Shown here: positions 8,942 through 16,661 of the stretch, piece by piece
How the letters are laid out: every line of letters starts with the position of its first letter
How positions within the stretch are numbered: position 1 is the stretch's first letter
Assembly (NCBI GenBank): GCA_902786745.1
Contig: CADADR010000008.1
Location: forward strand, 124,001-188,000
Direction of reading: 5' to 3'
Origin: an uncultured Bacteroidia bacterium
Lineage (GTDB): Bacteria > Bacteroidota > Bacteroidia > Bacteroidales > F082
Length of the DNA: 64,000 bases
Program-made: the position numbers and the translations under genes
The notes under the pieces: generated by a model
Database searches by the model: none
Told to the model about the DNA's origin: nothing
What the model saw: only the letters and a program-made list of their open reading frames with translations

Positions 8942-9769
8942 TTACTTAACAAACTCAGCAGCCACCCAATTGTTGCGGGTCAGATGCCTTTTGTAATGTA
9001 AGCCTAAGCGTTCCGCCTCGACTTTTATGCTCTCCAAGTCCTCGGTATAAAACCCACTGAAGAAGATGCGAGCACCAGGCTTCATGGCTTCCACATAGTA
9101 ATGCATATCGCGCAGCAAGATGTTACGGTTGATGTTGGCCAACACCACATCATACTGGCCTTGGATGGACAGGGCATCACCCAAAATGATGTCGATGTCC
9201 GACACACCATTTAAGTCGACATTGGTGAAGGCGTTGCGATAGGCCCACTCGTCATTATCGATGGCCACCGTATGCCCAGCGCCCAGCTTCTTCGCCAAGA
9301 TGGCCAAGACCGCTGTTCCGCTGCCCATGTCAAGCACTTCCTTCCCCTGAAAAACGGTCTCCAGCATCAGCTGGATGATTTGCGCTGTGGTCTCGTGATT
9401 GGCTGTCCCGAACGACATCTTAGGCTCGATGACAAGGTCAAACTCAAAACTCGGGTCAGGCTCATGGAAAGGAGCACGCACACGGCAACGCTCGTTAACC
9501 ACCACAGGCTGATAGGAAGCCTCCCAGAGCTCATTCCAGTCCTTGTCGGGCATCTCCTCCACCTTCAGCAGACGCAGGTCGGTGAAAGCGGGGTCGAGCA
9601 AGAGATTCTCCACCGCCATATCATCACGGCTATCTGTCGAGCAATAGGCTTTCAAGGCATAGTCCTCGTCCATGAAGGAGTCGAAGCCTATTTCCGCCAA
9701 CATGGTGGTCAGCATGTCATGCTGGATGTCGGACGACGGCGCGGTGAAAGTGTATTCGAAGGTCTTCAT
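8942..9769 (-). CDS. prmA: Ribosomal protein L11 methyltransferase
   Basis: This SAM-dependent enzyme trimethylates ribosomal protein L11. It has 275 residues, slightly short of the E. coli enzyme, as usual in Bacteroidota. SAM motif I is DMGSGTAVL (147-155), the acidic residue ending the second strand is in VAIDNDEWA, and the NIxxN motif (ANINRNILL, 211-219) marks the PrmA family. The PrmA-specific MSFGTANHETT (118-128) precedes the fold. Its start overlaps the tpiA stop by 4 bases, so translation is coupled to tpiA. Confidence 0.94.
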   Translation of the reverse strand: MKTFEYTFTAPSSDIQHDMLTTMLAEIGFDSFMDEDYALKAYCSTDSRDDMAVENLLLDPAFTDLRLLKVEEMPDKDWNELWEASYQPVVVNERCRVRAPFHEPDPSFEFDLVIEPKMSFGTANHETTAQIIQLMLETVFQGKEVLDMGSGTAVLAILAKKLGAGHTVAIDNDEWAYRNAFTNVDLNGVSDIDIILGDALSIQGQYDVVLANINRNILLRDMHYYVEAMKPGARIFFSGFYTEDLESIKVEAERLGLHYKRHLTRNNWVAAEFVK

Positions 9770-10545
9770 TCTTCACCAATATGTGAGGCTTGGTCGCAAA
9801 TAGAGACAAAGTCTTCAGCCTTGAGCGAGGCTCCACCGATGAGGCCACCGTCGACGTCAGGTTGTGAGAACAATTCGGTGGCGTTCTTTGCGTTGCAGCT
9901 GCCGCCGTAGAGGATACGGATTTCGTCAGCCGTAGCCTCGTCATAGTGTTCCTTGATCAGCGAGCGGATATAGGCATGCATCTCTTGGGCTTGCTCGGGC
10001 GTAGCGGTCTTGCCTGTACCGATGGCCCAAACGGGTTCGTAGGCAATGATGGCGTCATAGATGGCATCACCATCCAGATGGAAGAGGCCTTTTTCAAGTT
10101 GCTCCTTGACGACCTCGAAATGACGGCCAGCCTCACGCTCCTCAAGCACCTCACCGACACAGTAGATGGGTGACATCTCGTTTTCAATCAAGCGATTGAT
10201 CTTCTCGGCCAGCACTTCATTGGTCTCGCCAAAGTATTTCCTACGCTCGCTATGACCCACGATGCAGTAGTCCACGTCGATGGACTTCAACATCTTGGCC
10301 GACACCTCACCCGTATAGGCGCCCTTGTCGTAGGCACTGCAATTCTGCGCGCCCACGTTGAAACGCTGTTCGTCGAACTCAAAGTCGGTCAACAGCTCAA
10401 GATAAGGGAATGGTGGGCAGATGATGATTTCGCAATTCAAGTCATCCATTTCGTCAAGGCGGTCGAGGATGTCATCGACCAAGGTCTGAGCCTCATCGAA
10501 AGTGAGGTTCATTTTCCAGTTTCCGGCTACAATTTTGCTTCTCAT
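9766..10545 (-). CDS. tpiA: Triosephosphate isomerase
   Basis: This enzyme interconverts dihydroxyacetone phosphate and glyceraldehyde 3-phosphate in glycolysis and gluconeogenesis. The protein has 259 residues with the full active site: N9 and K11 in GNWKMN, H98 in VGHSERR, the catalytic base E170 in AYEPVWAIGTGKT with loop 6, and the phosphate-binding LYGGSCN and GGLIGGASL. A TATCTTTG -7 box lies 36 bases upstream. It heads a unit with prmA and probably the 1549-residue gene. Other Bacteroidales keep tpiA beside DUF1599 and a BT_3928-like gene; here a permease and a thioesterase gene intervene. Confidence 0.98.
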   Translation of the reverse strand: MRSKIVAGNWKMNLTFDEAQTLVDDILDRLDEMDDLNCEIIICPPFPYLELLTDFEFDEQRFNVGAQNCSAYDKGAYTGEVSAKMLKSIDVDYCIVGHSERRKYFGETNEVLAEKINRLIENEMSPIYCVGEVLEEREAGRHFEVVKEQLEKGLFHLDGDAIYDAIIAYEPVWAIGTGKTATPEQAQEMHAYIRSLIKEHYDEATADEIRILYGGSCNAKNATELFSQPDVDGGLIGGASLKAEDFVSICDQASHIGEE

Positions 10546-10580
10546 GATGTATAGTTTTTATGATTTAATATTCAATGTGA

Positions 10581-10588
10581 CAAAGATA
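10581..10588 (-). promoter_or_regulatory. -7 promoter box of tpiA
   Basis: On the minus strand this reads TATCTTTG, matching TAnnTTTG, 36 bases before the tpiA ATG in the short gap after the thioesterase gene. Confidence 0.7.
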
Positions 10589-10595
10589 CACAATT

Positions 10596-11348
10596 CTAAA
10601 ACACCAACCTGCAACGGCAGACCTCAGTCTCCTTTTGTGACGACAGATCCGTCTTGGTCAGGCGCACACAAAATTCATTATCAGCTATTTGCTCGCGATA
10701 AAAATCCATCTTATCGCCTTGATGTGCTTCAGCCACGTAGGCAATCTCAAACCGCTTCAAACGGTGTTCGCGATACCAAGCGATATCCCAAAGGTCAAGC
10801 ACGTGCTCAATGTACTTCACCGAGTTGACATGCCCGTTGATATCGATGTCATTATAATTCACCTCTAATGAGCGGACCAATTCATCGTTTCCCGACATCT
10901 TCACGCGACCGCCTTTCTCAATCGGGCAAGGCTTGTCGTCCACAATCCAATCGTTGATGGCGCCGTTGTCGATGGCGTAGATATCGCAAGGTTGACGCGT
11001 CTCCGTGTCGATCATCGCCCAGATGGATCGGCCATAACCGTACACCTTGCCTTGTCCATCCGAAACGCAGAAGTTACGGCTCGTGAAAAACTTCATGGCA
11101 CTCTCGACCCAGGTCTCGATCGTAAAATGCGCATATTGCGCCGGCATCTCCTCCATCTCGATGGCCAGCCTCGAAAGCACCCACGAGCGTTTGATGGTCA
11201 TCAGGTATTTCATCCCGAAGCCACGGTCGGTGGAATGGAAGTCGGCAGCGTTGAGCATCTGGTTGCCCAAATGTCCCAAAAACATCCGTCCAGAAAAGTC
11301 GCAATGAAACGGCTCAGCTATAAACTCATATTTTCCTATCTTATTCAT
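10596..11348 (-). CDS. Acyl-ACP thioesterase (FatA-like, hot-dog fold)
   Basis: This enzyme hydrolyses acyl-ACP or similar thioesters to free fatty acids. The 250-residue protein starts at MNKIGKYEFIAEPF. The frame extends 93 residues further upstream, but that part is out-of-frame sequence of the permease gene. Two hot-dog halves are visible: an N-terminal half with LGNQMLNAADFHSTDRGFG, and a C-terminal half with the family motif NYNDIDINGHVNSVKYIEH (N and H catalytic region). Its ATG shares one base with the permease stop (TAATG), indicating translational coupling. Acyl-ACP specificity is inferred from the family, not seen. Confidence 0.88.
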   Translation of the reverse strand: MNKIGKYEFIAEPFHCDFSGRMFLGHLGNQMLNAADFHSTDRGFGMKYLMTIKRSWVLSRLAIEMEEMPAQYAHFTIETWVESAMKFFTSRNFCVSDGQGKVYGYGRSIWAMIDTETRQPCDIYAIDNGAINDWIVDDKPCPIEKGGRVKMSGNDELVRSLEVNYNDIDINGHVNSVKYIEHVLDLWDIAWYREHRLKRFEIAYVAEAHQGDKMDFYREQIADNEFCVRLTKTDLSSQKETEVCRCRLVF

Positions 11349-12418
11349 TATCCATTTATTCTTACACGAGGGTCGATAATACCATAAATGATATCCACCA
11401 CGATATTGACGATAATCAGCATGACCGCGATGAGCAGCACCGCGCCCATGATGACAGGGAAGTCGTATTTGTCCAAGGCGTCGACAACCACCACACCGAT
11501 GCCTTTCCAGTCGAAGACATACTCGACGAAGACAGCGCCTGCCAACAGCGAGGCGAACCAGCCAGAGACTGCTGTCACCACAGGGTTCAAGGCATTGCGC
11601 AAGGCATGGACGCAGATGACACGCCAAGGCTTCAGGCCTTTGGCACGCGCCGTACGCACATAGTCCATCGACATGGCCTCCAGCAGCGAGGTGCGCGTCA
11701 GTTCGGTCACCACGGCCAAAGGGCGCATACCCAATGTCAAGGCGGGCAAGATGAGGTTGCGAAGACTCAGGAACTCTCCCCTGCCGTATTCATCGACGGT
11801 GTAAAGGCTGCCTGTCATACTCAAGCCCGTTTGATGTTCAAGCAGGAAACCGAATATCCACGCCATGAGGATGGCAGCAAAAAACGAAGGCAAGGACATA
11901 CCTATGGTGGTGATGAACAACGTCAAACGGTTGAGGAAATTGGTGTTGATGACCGCCGCCAGGATGCCTATCAGCAGGCCCAACAGCATGGCGATAGATA
12001 TGGACACAGCCGCCAACAACAGGGTATTGGGGAAAGCCTCGCCCAAGATGTCGGACACCTTACGCTTGCTTTGGTATGACATGCGCAGATAGGGGCCTTT
12101 CAGCACGACAGCTGTCGAGCCTATAGTCGCCAAGCGGGCATAACGGCCTATCTTGTCGAGTTTCTGTGTGCCTTCCGACACATCATAAAACGAAATCGGT
12201 ACCAAGTCGTTGAGATAGTCGACATATTGTTTACCCAAGCTCTGGTTCATGCCCAACTCCTCACGGATGGCATTCACCGACTCTTGGTCGGCACGTTGGC
12301 CTAGCATCATCTGGGCAGGGTCGCCCGGCAGGATGTTGAAGAGGAAAAACACCAGGGTGGCGACGCCCCATAGCACCGCGATACCGTATAACAACTTCCT
12401 GATGACGTAGGCCCCCAT
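11348..12418 (-). CDS. Peptide-type ABC transporter permease, DppB/OppB family, without partner genes
   Basis: This inner-membrane protein of 356 residues has the DppB layout: an N-terminal helix in MGAYVIRKLLYGIAVLWGV, a periplasmic insert (about 40-130), and five more helices. The EAA loop that docks to the ATPase is EAMSMDYVRTARAKGL (about residues 250-265). The C-terminal DPRVRING is typical. DppB pairs with DppC, DppD/F ATPases and a binding protein to import di- or oligopeptides, but none is encoded nearby. It sits between a DoxX-like protein (4-base gap) and a thioesterase (1-base overlap). Partners may be elsewhere. Family identity is firm, substrate unknown. Confidence 0.93.
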   Translation of the reverse strand: MGAYVIRKLLYGIAVLWGVATLVFFLFNILPGDPAQMMLGQRADQESVNAIREELGMNQSLGKQYVDYLNDLVPISFYDVSEGTQKLDKIGRYARLATIGSTAVVLKGPYLRMSYQSKRKVSDILGEAFPNTLLLAAVSISIAMLLGLLIGILAAVINTNFLNRLTLFITTIGMSLPSFFAAILMAWIFGFLLEHQTGLSMTGSLYTVDEYGRGEFLSLRNLILPALTLGMRPLAVVTELTRTSLLEAMSMDYVRTARAKGLKPWRVICVHALRNALNPVVTAVSGWFASLLAGAVFVEYVFDWKGIGVVVVDALDKYDFPVIMGAVLLIAVMLIIVNIVVDIIYGIIDPRVRING

Positions 12419-12422
12419 AGTA

Positions 12423-13658
12423 TCACAAAACCTTCAGAACCTTCTTGAAGTCAGTCGAGCTCCACTTGTCCTTCACCAAACCGTTGTCGAGCCAGATGAG
12501 TCCAGGATTGGAGCGCACTATGGGTTTGATCTCCAACGCATCGGCATAATAGACCTCATAGAGGAAATCGTATTTCTCGCGTAGCTGTTCCACATATTCG
12601 GGTTCGTTGGCCACAACCCAAACCACATAATAGCCACGGCTCCCTGCTTCTTCGGTAATCTCCTTCACTTTGGCCCATTCCTTTTCAGTGACTTTAGCCA
12701 GGTCGTGCGAAGTGAACATCAACAGATTCTCTGTGTCGAGAATCAGATCCGTGACGTCGTTGTCGTCCTCATCGAGGGCTGAGAAACCGAGGAATTTGGT
12801 GCCGCCTTCCATACGCTGTTGAACGAACTCCCATTCAGACATCCACACCGAGTCGTTCCAAGGATAATTGGGTGAGAGAAACTCTTGCTTCTCCCCTGTC
12901 GCCTTGTTCTTATAGGTCAGATAAATCTTCGTCCCCTCGTTGCTTGAGGCCGACATCTGCTTGCCCACCTTCCAATCCATGAAGTCGACGACCGGCAGAT
13001 GACGATAGTTATAGAGCTCAAAGCCTAAGAACGCCAAGGCAAAAAGAATGGCTATCAACCATTGTACGCCCTTACCCAACTTGTTTTCCAGCAGCTTATT
13101 ATTCATAATCAGCGGGATAAGCAAGGTGTCGATGACGAGATTCTTATAGAAAGTCTGCCAATTGCTCATCTTGATCGCCGTACCGAAGCATCCACAATCA
13201 GGCACCATGTTATACAGGGCGTCGAACAAAGTGGTGAAGGTGAAAAACAGCATCAGCAAGGTGGCGCCGAGTACCGCCAAACGCGGCAACATCTTGGTTA
13301 TCAAGCAGAAGCCAACGATAAACTCGGCCAAAATCATCAGCACAGCCAGCACCATGGCCAAATTGTTGAGCCATGTCATGTGATACGCCGAAAGATAATC
13401 CAGCATCTTATACTTCGTCCCCAAGGGGTCGACGCCCTTGGTGAAACTGCTGAAGATGAACAAGGCACCCACCAGCAGACGGCATATCGTCAAAGCGCCC
13501 GGACTGTATCTTTTGCTGAACACCAAGGAAAACAACAAGTTGAGCAGCAGGATGGCCAGAAACCACCAATGGTAGTCGGGCAGGAAATAAATCCCTACCG
13601 CAGAGGCCAAAGCCACCAGGATGCTGATCCAAGGCATCGAATTCGTTTTCTTTCTCAT
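12423..13658 (-). CDS. BT_3928-like membrane protein: DoxX/MauE-type domain plus thioredoxin-like C-terminal part
   Basis: The 411-residue protein has about six to seven transmembrane segments in its first 210 residues. The DoxX-like core includes LLVGALFIFSSFTKGVDPLG (61-80) and a conserved cysteine pair in VPDCGCFGTA (152-161). The soluble C-terminal part resembles a thioredoxin fold (NLLMFTSHDLAKV, and a terminal LIWLDNGLVKDKWSS) but has no CxxC. The arrangement recalls quinone-linked or MauE-like redox maturation proteins, but the function is unknown. Together with DUF1599 and tpiA it forms a neighbourhood conserved in Bacteroidales. It starts 25 bases after the DUF1599 stop, so it is probably in that operon. 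Confidence 0.85.
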   Translation of the reverse strand: MRKKTNSMPWISILVALASAVGIYFLPDYHWWFLAILLLNLLFSLVFSKRYSPGALTICRLLVGALFIFSSFTKGVDPLGTKYKMLDYLSAYHMTWLNNLAMVLAVLMILAEFIVGFCLITKMLPRLAVLGATLLMLFFTFTTLFDALYNMVPDCGCFGTAIKMSNWQTFYKNLVIDTLLIPLIMNNKLLENKLGKGVQWLIAILFALAFLGFELYNYRHLPVVDFMDWKVGKQMSASSNEGTKIYLTYKNKATGEKQEFLSPNYPWNDSVWMSEWEFVQQRMEGGTKFLGFSALDEDDNDVTDLILDTENLLMFTSHDLAKVTEKEWAKVKEITEEAGSRGYYVVWVVANEPEYVEQLREKYDFLYEVYYADALEIKPIVRSNPGLIWLDNGLVKDKWSSTDFKKVLKVL

Positions 13659-13683
13659 GTTCTTTTCGTTTTGAAAATAGTGT

Positions 13684-14226
13684 TTATTCGCTCAAAAGAA
13701 TCAAGGCGAACACCGCGTAGTTGATCATATCGTAGTAGTTGGCATCGAGGCCTTCCGACACAAGCGTCATACCGTTATGGTCTTCGATGGACTTGGTGCG
13801 CAACACCTTGCTCATGATGAGGTCGGTGATGGAGCTGACACGCATATCACGCCAAGCCTCGTCGTAGTCGTGGTTCTTGCGCATCATCAAGTCGTAGGCC
13901 TCGGTGGTCACCTTGTCGTACAACGCCGTGGCCTCCTCTGCAGTAAGATCGGGCTGGTCGACCACGCCCAGTTGCAATTGGATGATACCCATCGCCGCAT
14001 AGTTGACGATGCCGATGAACTCGGGCTCTATGCCCTCATCGACCATACGCTCAGCAGCGGTCTGCAAGGTTCTGATTCTCTTTACCTTGATGAAAATCTG
14101 ATCCGTAATAGAAGGTGTGCGCAGAATGCGCCATGCCGGACCGTAGTCTTTCATCTTGTCGACAAACAACTTGCGGCATTGCGCCAAAACGCTATGAAAT
14201 TGGGCTTTTGTGTCTTTCTTTTGCAT
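13684..14226 (-). CDS. DUF1599 protein with an internal duplication
   Basis: The 180-residue soluble all-helical protein belongs to the DUF1599 family. Its two halves are copies: residues about 17-55 (CRKLFVDKMKDYGPAWRILR, then SITDQIFIKVKRI) match residues about 110-150 (DLMMRKNHDYDEAWRDMR, then SITDLIMSKVLR). The shared DYxxAWR and SITD motifs with acidic residues resemble helical nucleotide pyrophosphohydrolase-type folds, but no metal-binding quartet can be assigned safely. Its role is unknown. It is the first gene of a minus-strand unit and diverges from folP over a shared promoter palindrome. Confidence 0.88.
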   Translation of the reverse strand: MQKKDTKAQFHSVLAQCRKLFVDKMKDYGPAWRILRTPSITDQIFIKVKRIRTLQTAAERMVDEGIEPEFIGIVNYAAMGIIQLQLGVVDQPDLTAEEATALYDKVTTEAYDLMMRKNHDYDEAWRDMRVSSITDLIMSKVLRTKSIEDHNGMTLVSEGLDANYYDMINYAVFALILLSE

Positions 14227-14234
14227 GAAAAATG

Positions 14235-14250
14235 TATTTTTGCAAAAATA
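14235..14250. promoter_or_regulatory. Back-to-back -7 boxes for folP (+) and DUF1599 (-)
   Basis: The perfect 16-bp palindrome TATTTTTGCAAAAATA consists of one TAnnTTTG box on each strand joined at their G/C ends. Expected start points fall 5-7 bases beyond each box, so the two RNAs would overlap at their 5' ends. The folP leader would be only about 15 bases. Confidence 0.75.
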
Positions 14251-14262
14251 AAACTTTTTTCA

Positions 14263-15111
14263 ATGCTGAGACTCATTTCACGGAATAAAACCATCCTTTT
14301 CGACCGCCCTGCCCTCATGGGCATCCTGAATGTGACGCCCGACTCATTCTCCGATGGCGGCCGTTACAACCAGATGGACCAGGCCTTGCTACATTGCGAG
14401 CAAATGATTGCCGACGGTGCCGACTTCATCGACATCGGCGGCTGCTCCACGCGACCCAACAACGCCATCGCCTCGGAAAGCGAAGAGATGGAACGTGTCA
14501 TCCCGATACTGAAAGCGATCAGGGAAGCCTTCCCCGATACCTTGGTCTCCATCGATACCTTCCGCAAGAATGTGGCCGAAGCCAGCGTCGACGAAGGAGC
14601 CGACCTCATCAACGACATCTCGGGTGGTCTTTTCGACAAGGACATGTTGCCCTATATCGGACAGCACCACATCCCCTACGTGATGATGCACTGCGTAGGC
14701 ACGCCCGAGACCATGCATCAATACACGCTCAGCGGCGACATCCACCAAACTGTGATGGCGTTTTTCGAGGAACAATGCCAAGTCCTCGAAGCCTATGGCG
14801 AGCAACAAATCATCCTCGACCCAGGCATTGGCTTTGGCAAGAGCCTGGAAGCCAACTATCAGTTGCTCAACGACTTGAACCGTTACCGTTATCACAATCT
14901 GCCCATCCTCATCGGCATCTCGAGGAAATCATTGATCAACAAGGTGCTCAACACTACACCCGACACCGCCGAGAACGGCACCACGGTACTCAACACCATC
15001 GCCCTGCTCAACGGCGCCGACCTCCTGCGCGTCCATGATGTGAAAAATGCGCGCGAAGCCATCGAACTGGTAGGCAATTTTTGTACTTTTGCAACAAAAT
15101 TAGCGTTATGA
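14263..15111 (+). CDS. folP: Dihydropteroate synthase
   Basis: This enzyme condenses p-aminobenzoate with dihydropterin pyrophosphate in folate synthesis and is the sulfonamide target. I start at MLRLISRNKTILFDR. The open frame continues 162 codons upstream, but that part is antisense to DUF1599 and lies before the promoter. The 282-residue protein has GILNVTPDSFSDGG, IDIGGCSTRP (usually DIGGESTRP; here Cys replaces Glu), SIDTFR, LINDISGG, ILDPGIGFGK, and the phosphate-binding IGISRKS. Its TGA overlaps the cdaA ATG (ATGA), giving coupled translation with the diadenylate cyclase, a pairing common in Bacteroidota. Confidence 0.96.
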   Translation: MLRLISRNKTILFDRPALMGILNVTPDSFSDGGRYNQMDQALLHCEQMIADGADFIDIGGCSTRPNNAIASESEEMERVIPILKAIREAFPDTLVSIDTFRKNVAEASVDEGADLINDISGGLFDKDMLPYIGQHHIPYVMMHCVGTPETMHQYTLSGDIHQTVMAFFEEQCQVLEAYGEQQIILDPGIGFGKSLEANYQLLNDLNRYRYHNLPILIGISRKSLINKVLNTTPDTAENGTTVLNTIALLNGADLLRVHDVKNAREAIELVGNFCTFATKLAL

Positions 15112-15881
15112 TCGACCTATTCATCCAAGTCCGCATCTTCGACATCATCGATATCATTCTGGTGGCCTTGCTTTTCTTCTGGTTCTACCGCATCCTGAAA
15201 GGCACCACCGCCATCAGCATCTTTTTGGGCATCGTGGCCATCTTCCTCATCTGGCAGGTAGTGAAAGCCTTACAAATGGAATTGTTGAGTTCCATCCTAG
15301 GCGCCTTCGTCAGCGTGGGCTTCATAGCGCTTATCATCATTTTCCAGCCGGAGATACGACGCTTCTTGTTCACCATCGGCACACAAGCGCAAGAAGGCAA
15401 ACTGGCACGGCGCTTCAAATTCCTTAGGGTCACCGGTAATGCCGGCCTTGATGTGGATGCCATCAGCAAGGCCTGCCTAAACATGTCGGCCATCAAGCAA
15501 GGCGCGCTCATCCTTGTGGCACGTAAGAACAACCTCGACGACATCGCCTCCACTGGCGTGGTGGTCAATGCCGATATCAGCAACCCTCTGATTGAAAATA
15601 TCTTCTTCAAAAACAGCCCACTGCACGATGGCGCCATGATCATCCGCAACAACCGCATCACTGCCGCCCGTTGCATCCTTCCCGTGACACAAAAGACCAA
15701 CATTCCTGGCCACTATGGATTGCGTCACCGCGCCGCCATCGGCGTGACTGAGGTCAACGACTGCATCGCCCTCGTCGTCTCTGAAGAGACGGGCAACATC
15801 AGCATGGTCGTCAACGGCGAGATCAGCACCGTCAAGCCATCAGAATTGAAAGAAATGATTGAGAAGGAATTGAAAGCCTGA
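15108..15881 (+). CDS. cdaA: Diadenylate cyclase CdaA (c-di-AMP synthase)
   Basis: This membrane enzyme makes c-di-AMP from two ATP. The start is the ATG in the ATGA overlap with folP, giving MIDLFIQVRIFDI. An upstream in-frame ATG lies inside folP. Three transmembrane helices occupy residues about 10-85. The DAC domain carries the catalytic DGA (LHDGAMII, D174-A176) and RHR (GLRHRAAIG, R206-R208). The 257-residue length is standard. There is no CdaR or GlmM gene next to it, unlike Firmicutes. Its stop abuts the stop of a convergent lipoprotein gene with no spacer, so readthrough would be antisense to that gene. Confidence 0.97.
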   Translation: MIDLFIQVRIFDIIDIILVALLFFWFYRILKGTTAISIFLGIVAIFLIWQVVKALQMELLSSILGAFVSVGFIALIIIFQPEIRRFLFTIGTQAQEGKLARRFKFLRVTGNAGLDVDAISKACLNMSAIKQGALILVARKNNLDDIASTGVVVNADISNPLIENIFFKNSPLHDGAMIIRNNRITAARCILPVTQKTNIPGHYGLRHRAAIGVTEVNDCIALVVSEETGNISMVVNGEISTVKPSELKEMIEKELKA

Positions 15882-16661
15882 TTATTCCTTGATTTCGATA
15901 AAGCAATCGTCCTCTTCCGTATAGCGCAATTGCTTCTTATACGGGTCATAACGCAGCATGAGCTGATAGGCATAGCCTTTCTTCTTCAGTTCAGCCCCTA
16001 CATAGCTGTTCATCATATAGTCGTAGGTATAGCCGGCATAGAGCTTGCCCAGATATACGGCGTAGTTGTACACATCTTGAAGGTCAAGCGTGTCGATGGT
16101 ATAGGTGTAGTCGATCTTCTGCGTCCAGAAGGAATAGTCAGTCTTTGAGTCGAAGCCGTCCATGAGGTTATGCTCACAAAACAGCACCGGTTTCCAGTTG
16201 CCGTCGTTGACCTCAAACCATGAAGCCACATTGACCGTGTTCAAAGGATGCTTATAGCTGTATTCATCCGTGTCGCTGAACAGATAGTCCTCGTACTCAG
16301 TGATGCGACCCGACACCTCCATCCGCGACAGCATAACCAGCCAATGCGTGGAGTCGACAGGCACCTTGTCGACGTCTTCAGGAACATACACGTTGACGCC
16401 ATAGTCACCCATGGTCTGTGCATAGGCATTATACATGACATCGAGGAACATATCCTGGTTGAAGCCATTCAGCACCTCGGTCTGCTTGCCATATTGACTG
16501 TTGTATTCCACCTTGACCTCAGCCTTCTCGGGGAAATACACCGCCGCCTCGATGTTCGGGCGCTCGGCCATGTATTTCTTGGCCAGTTTCAACTCAGTCT
16601 GACAGCTGGTCAACACAAAGGCCAACAGCATGACGATTCCTATTGTTATTCTAGATTTCAT
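15882..16661 (-). CDS. Lipoprotein of unknown function, co-transcribed with parC
   Basis: The 259-residue protein has a signal peptide with lipobox LTSC (Cys20), so it is a predicted lipoprotein. The mature part is rich in Tyr and Asp, with no motif I recognise. Features include VYFPEKAEVKVEYNSQYG and a Tyr-rich region (KTDYSFWTQKIDYTYTIDT). Its ATG overlaps the parC TGA (ATGA), so it is translated with topoisomerase IV subunit A, probably without functional connection. It is convergent with cdaA with zero spacing. Confidence 0.85.
   Translation of the reverse strand: MKSRITIGIVMLLAFVLTSCQTELKLAKKYMAERPNIEAAVYFPEKAEVKVEYNSQYGKQTEVLNGFNQDMFLDVMYNAYAQTMGDYGVNVYVPEDVDKVPVDSTHWLVMLSRMEVSGRITEYEDYLFSDTDEYSYKHPLNTVNVASWFEVNDGNWKPVLFCEHNLMDGFDSKTDYSFWTQKIDYTYTIDTLDLQDVYNYAVYLGKLYAGYTYDYMMNSYVGAELKKKGYAYQLMLRYDPYKKQLRYTEEDDCFIEIKE

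Noticed and set aside
9946..10554. Plus-strand frames opposite tpiA
   Set aside because: Antisense shadows of a gene with an intact TIM active site.
11349..11627. N-terminal extension of the acyl-ACP thioesterase frame
   Set aside because: The Cys/Arg-rich sequence is the permease gene read in another frame; the TAATG junction gives the true start.
13777..14262. N-terminal extension of the folP frame
   Set aside because: It lies opposite DUF1599 and upstream of the folP promoter; FolP homologues start at about MLRLISRNK.
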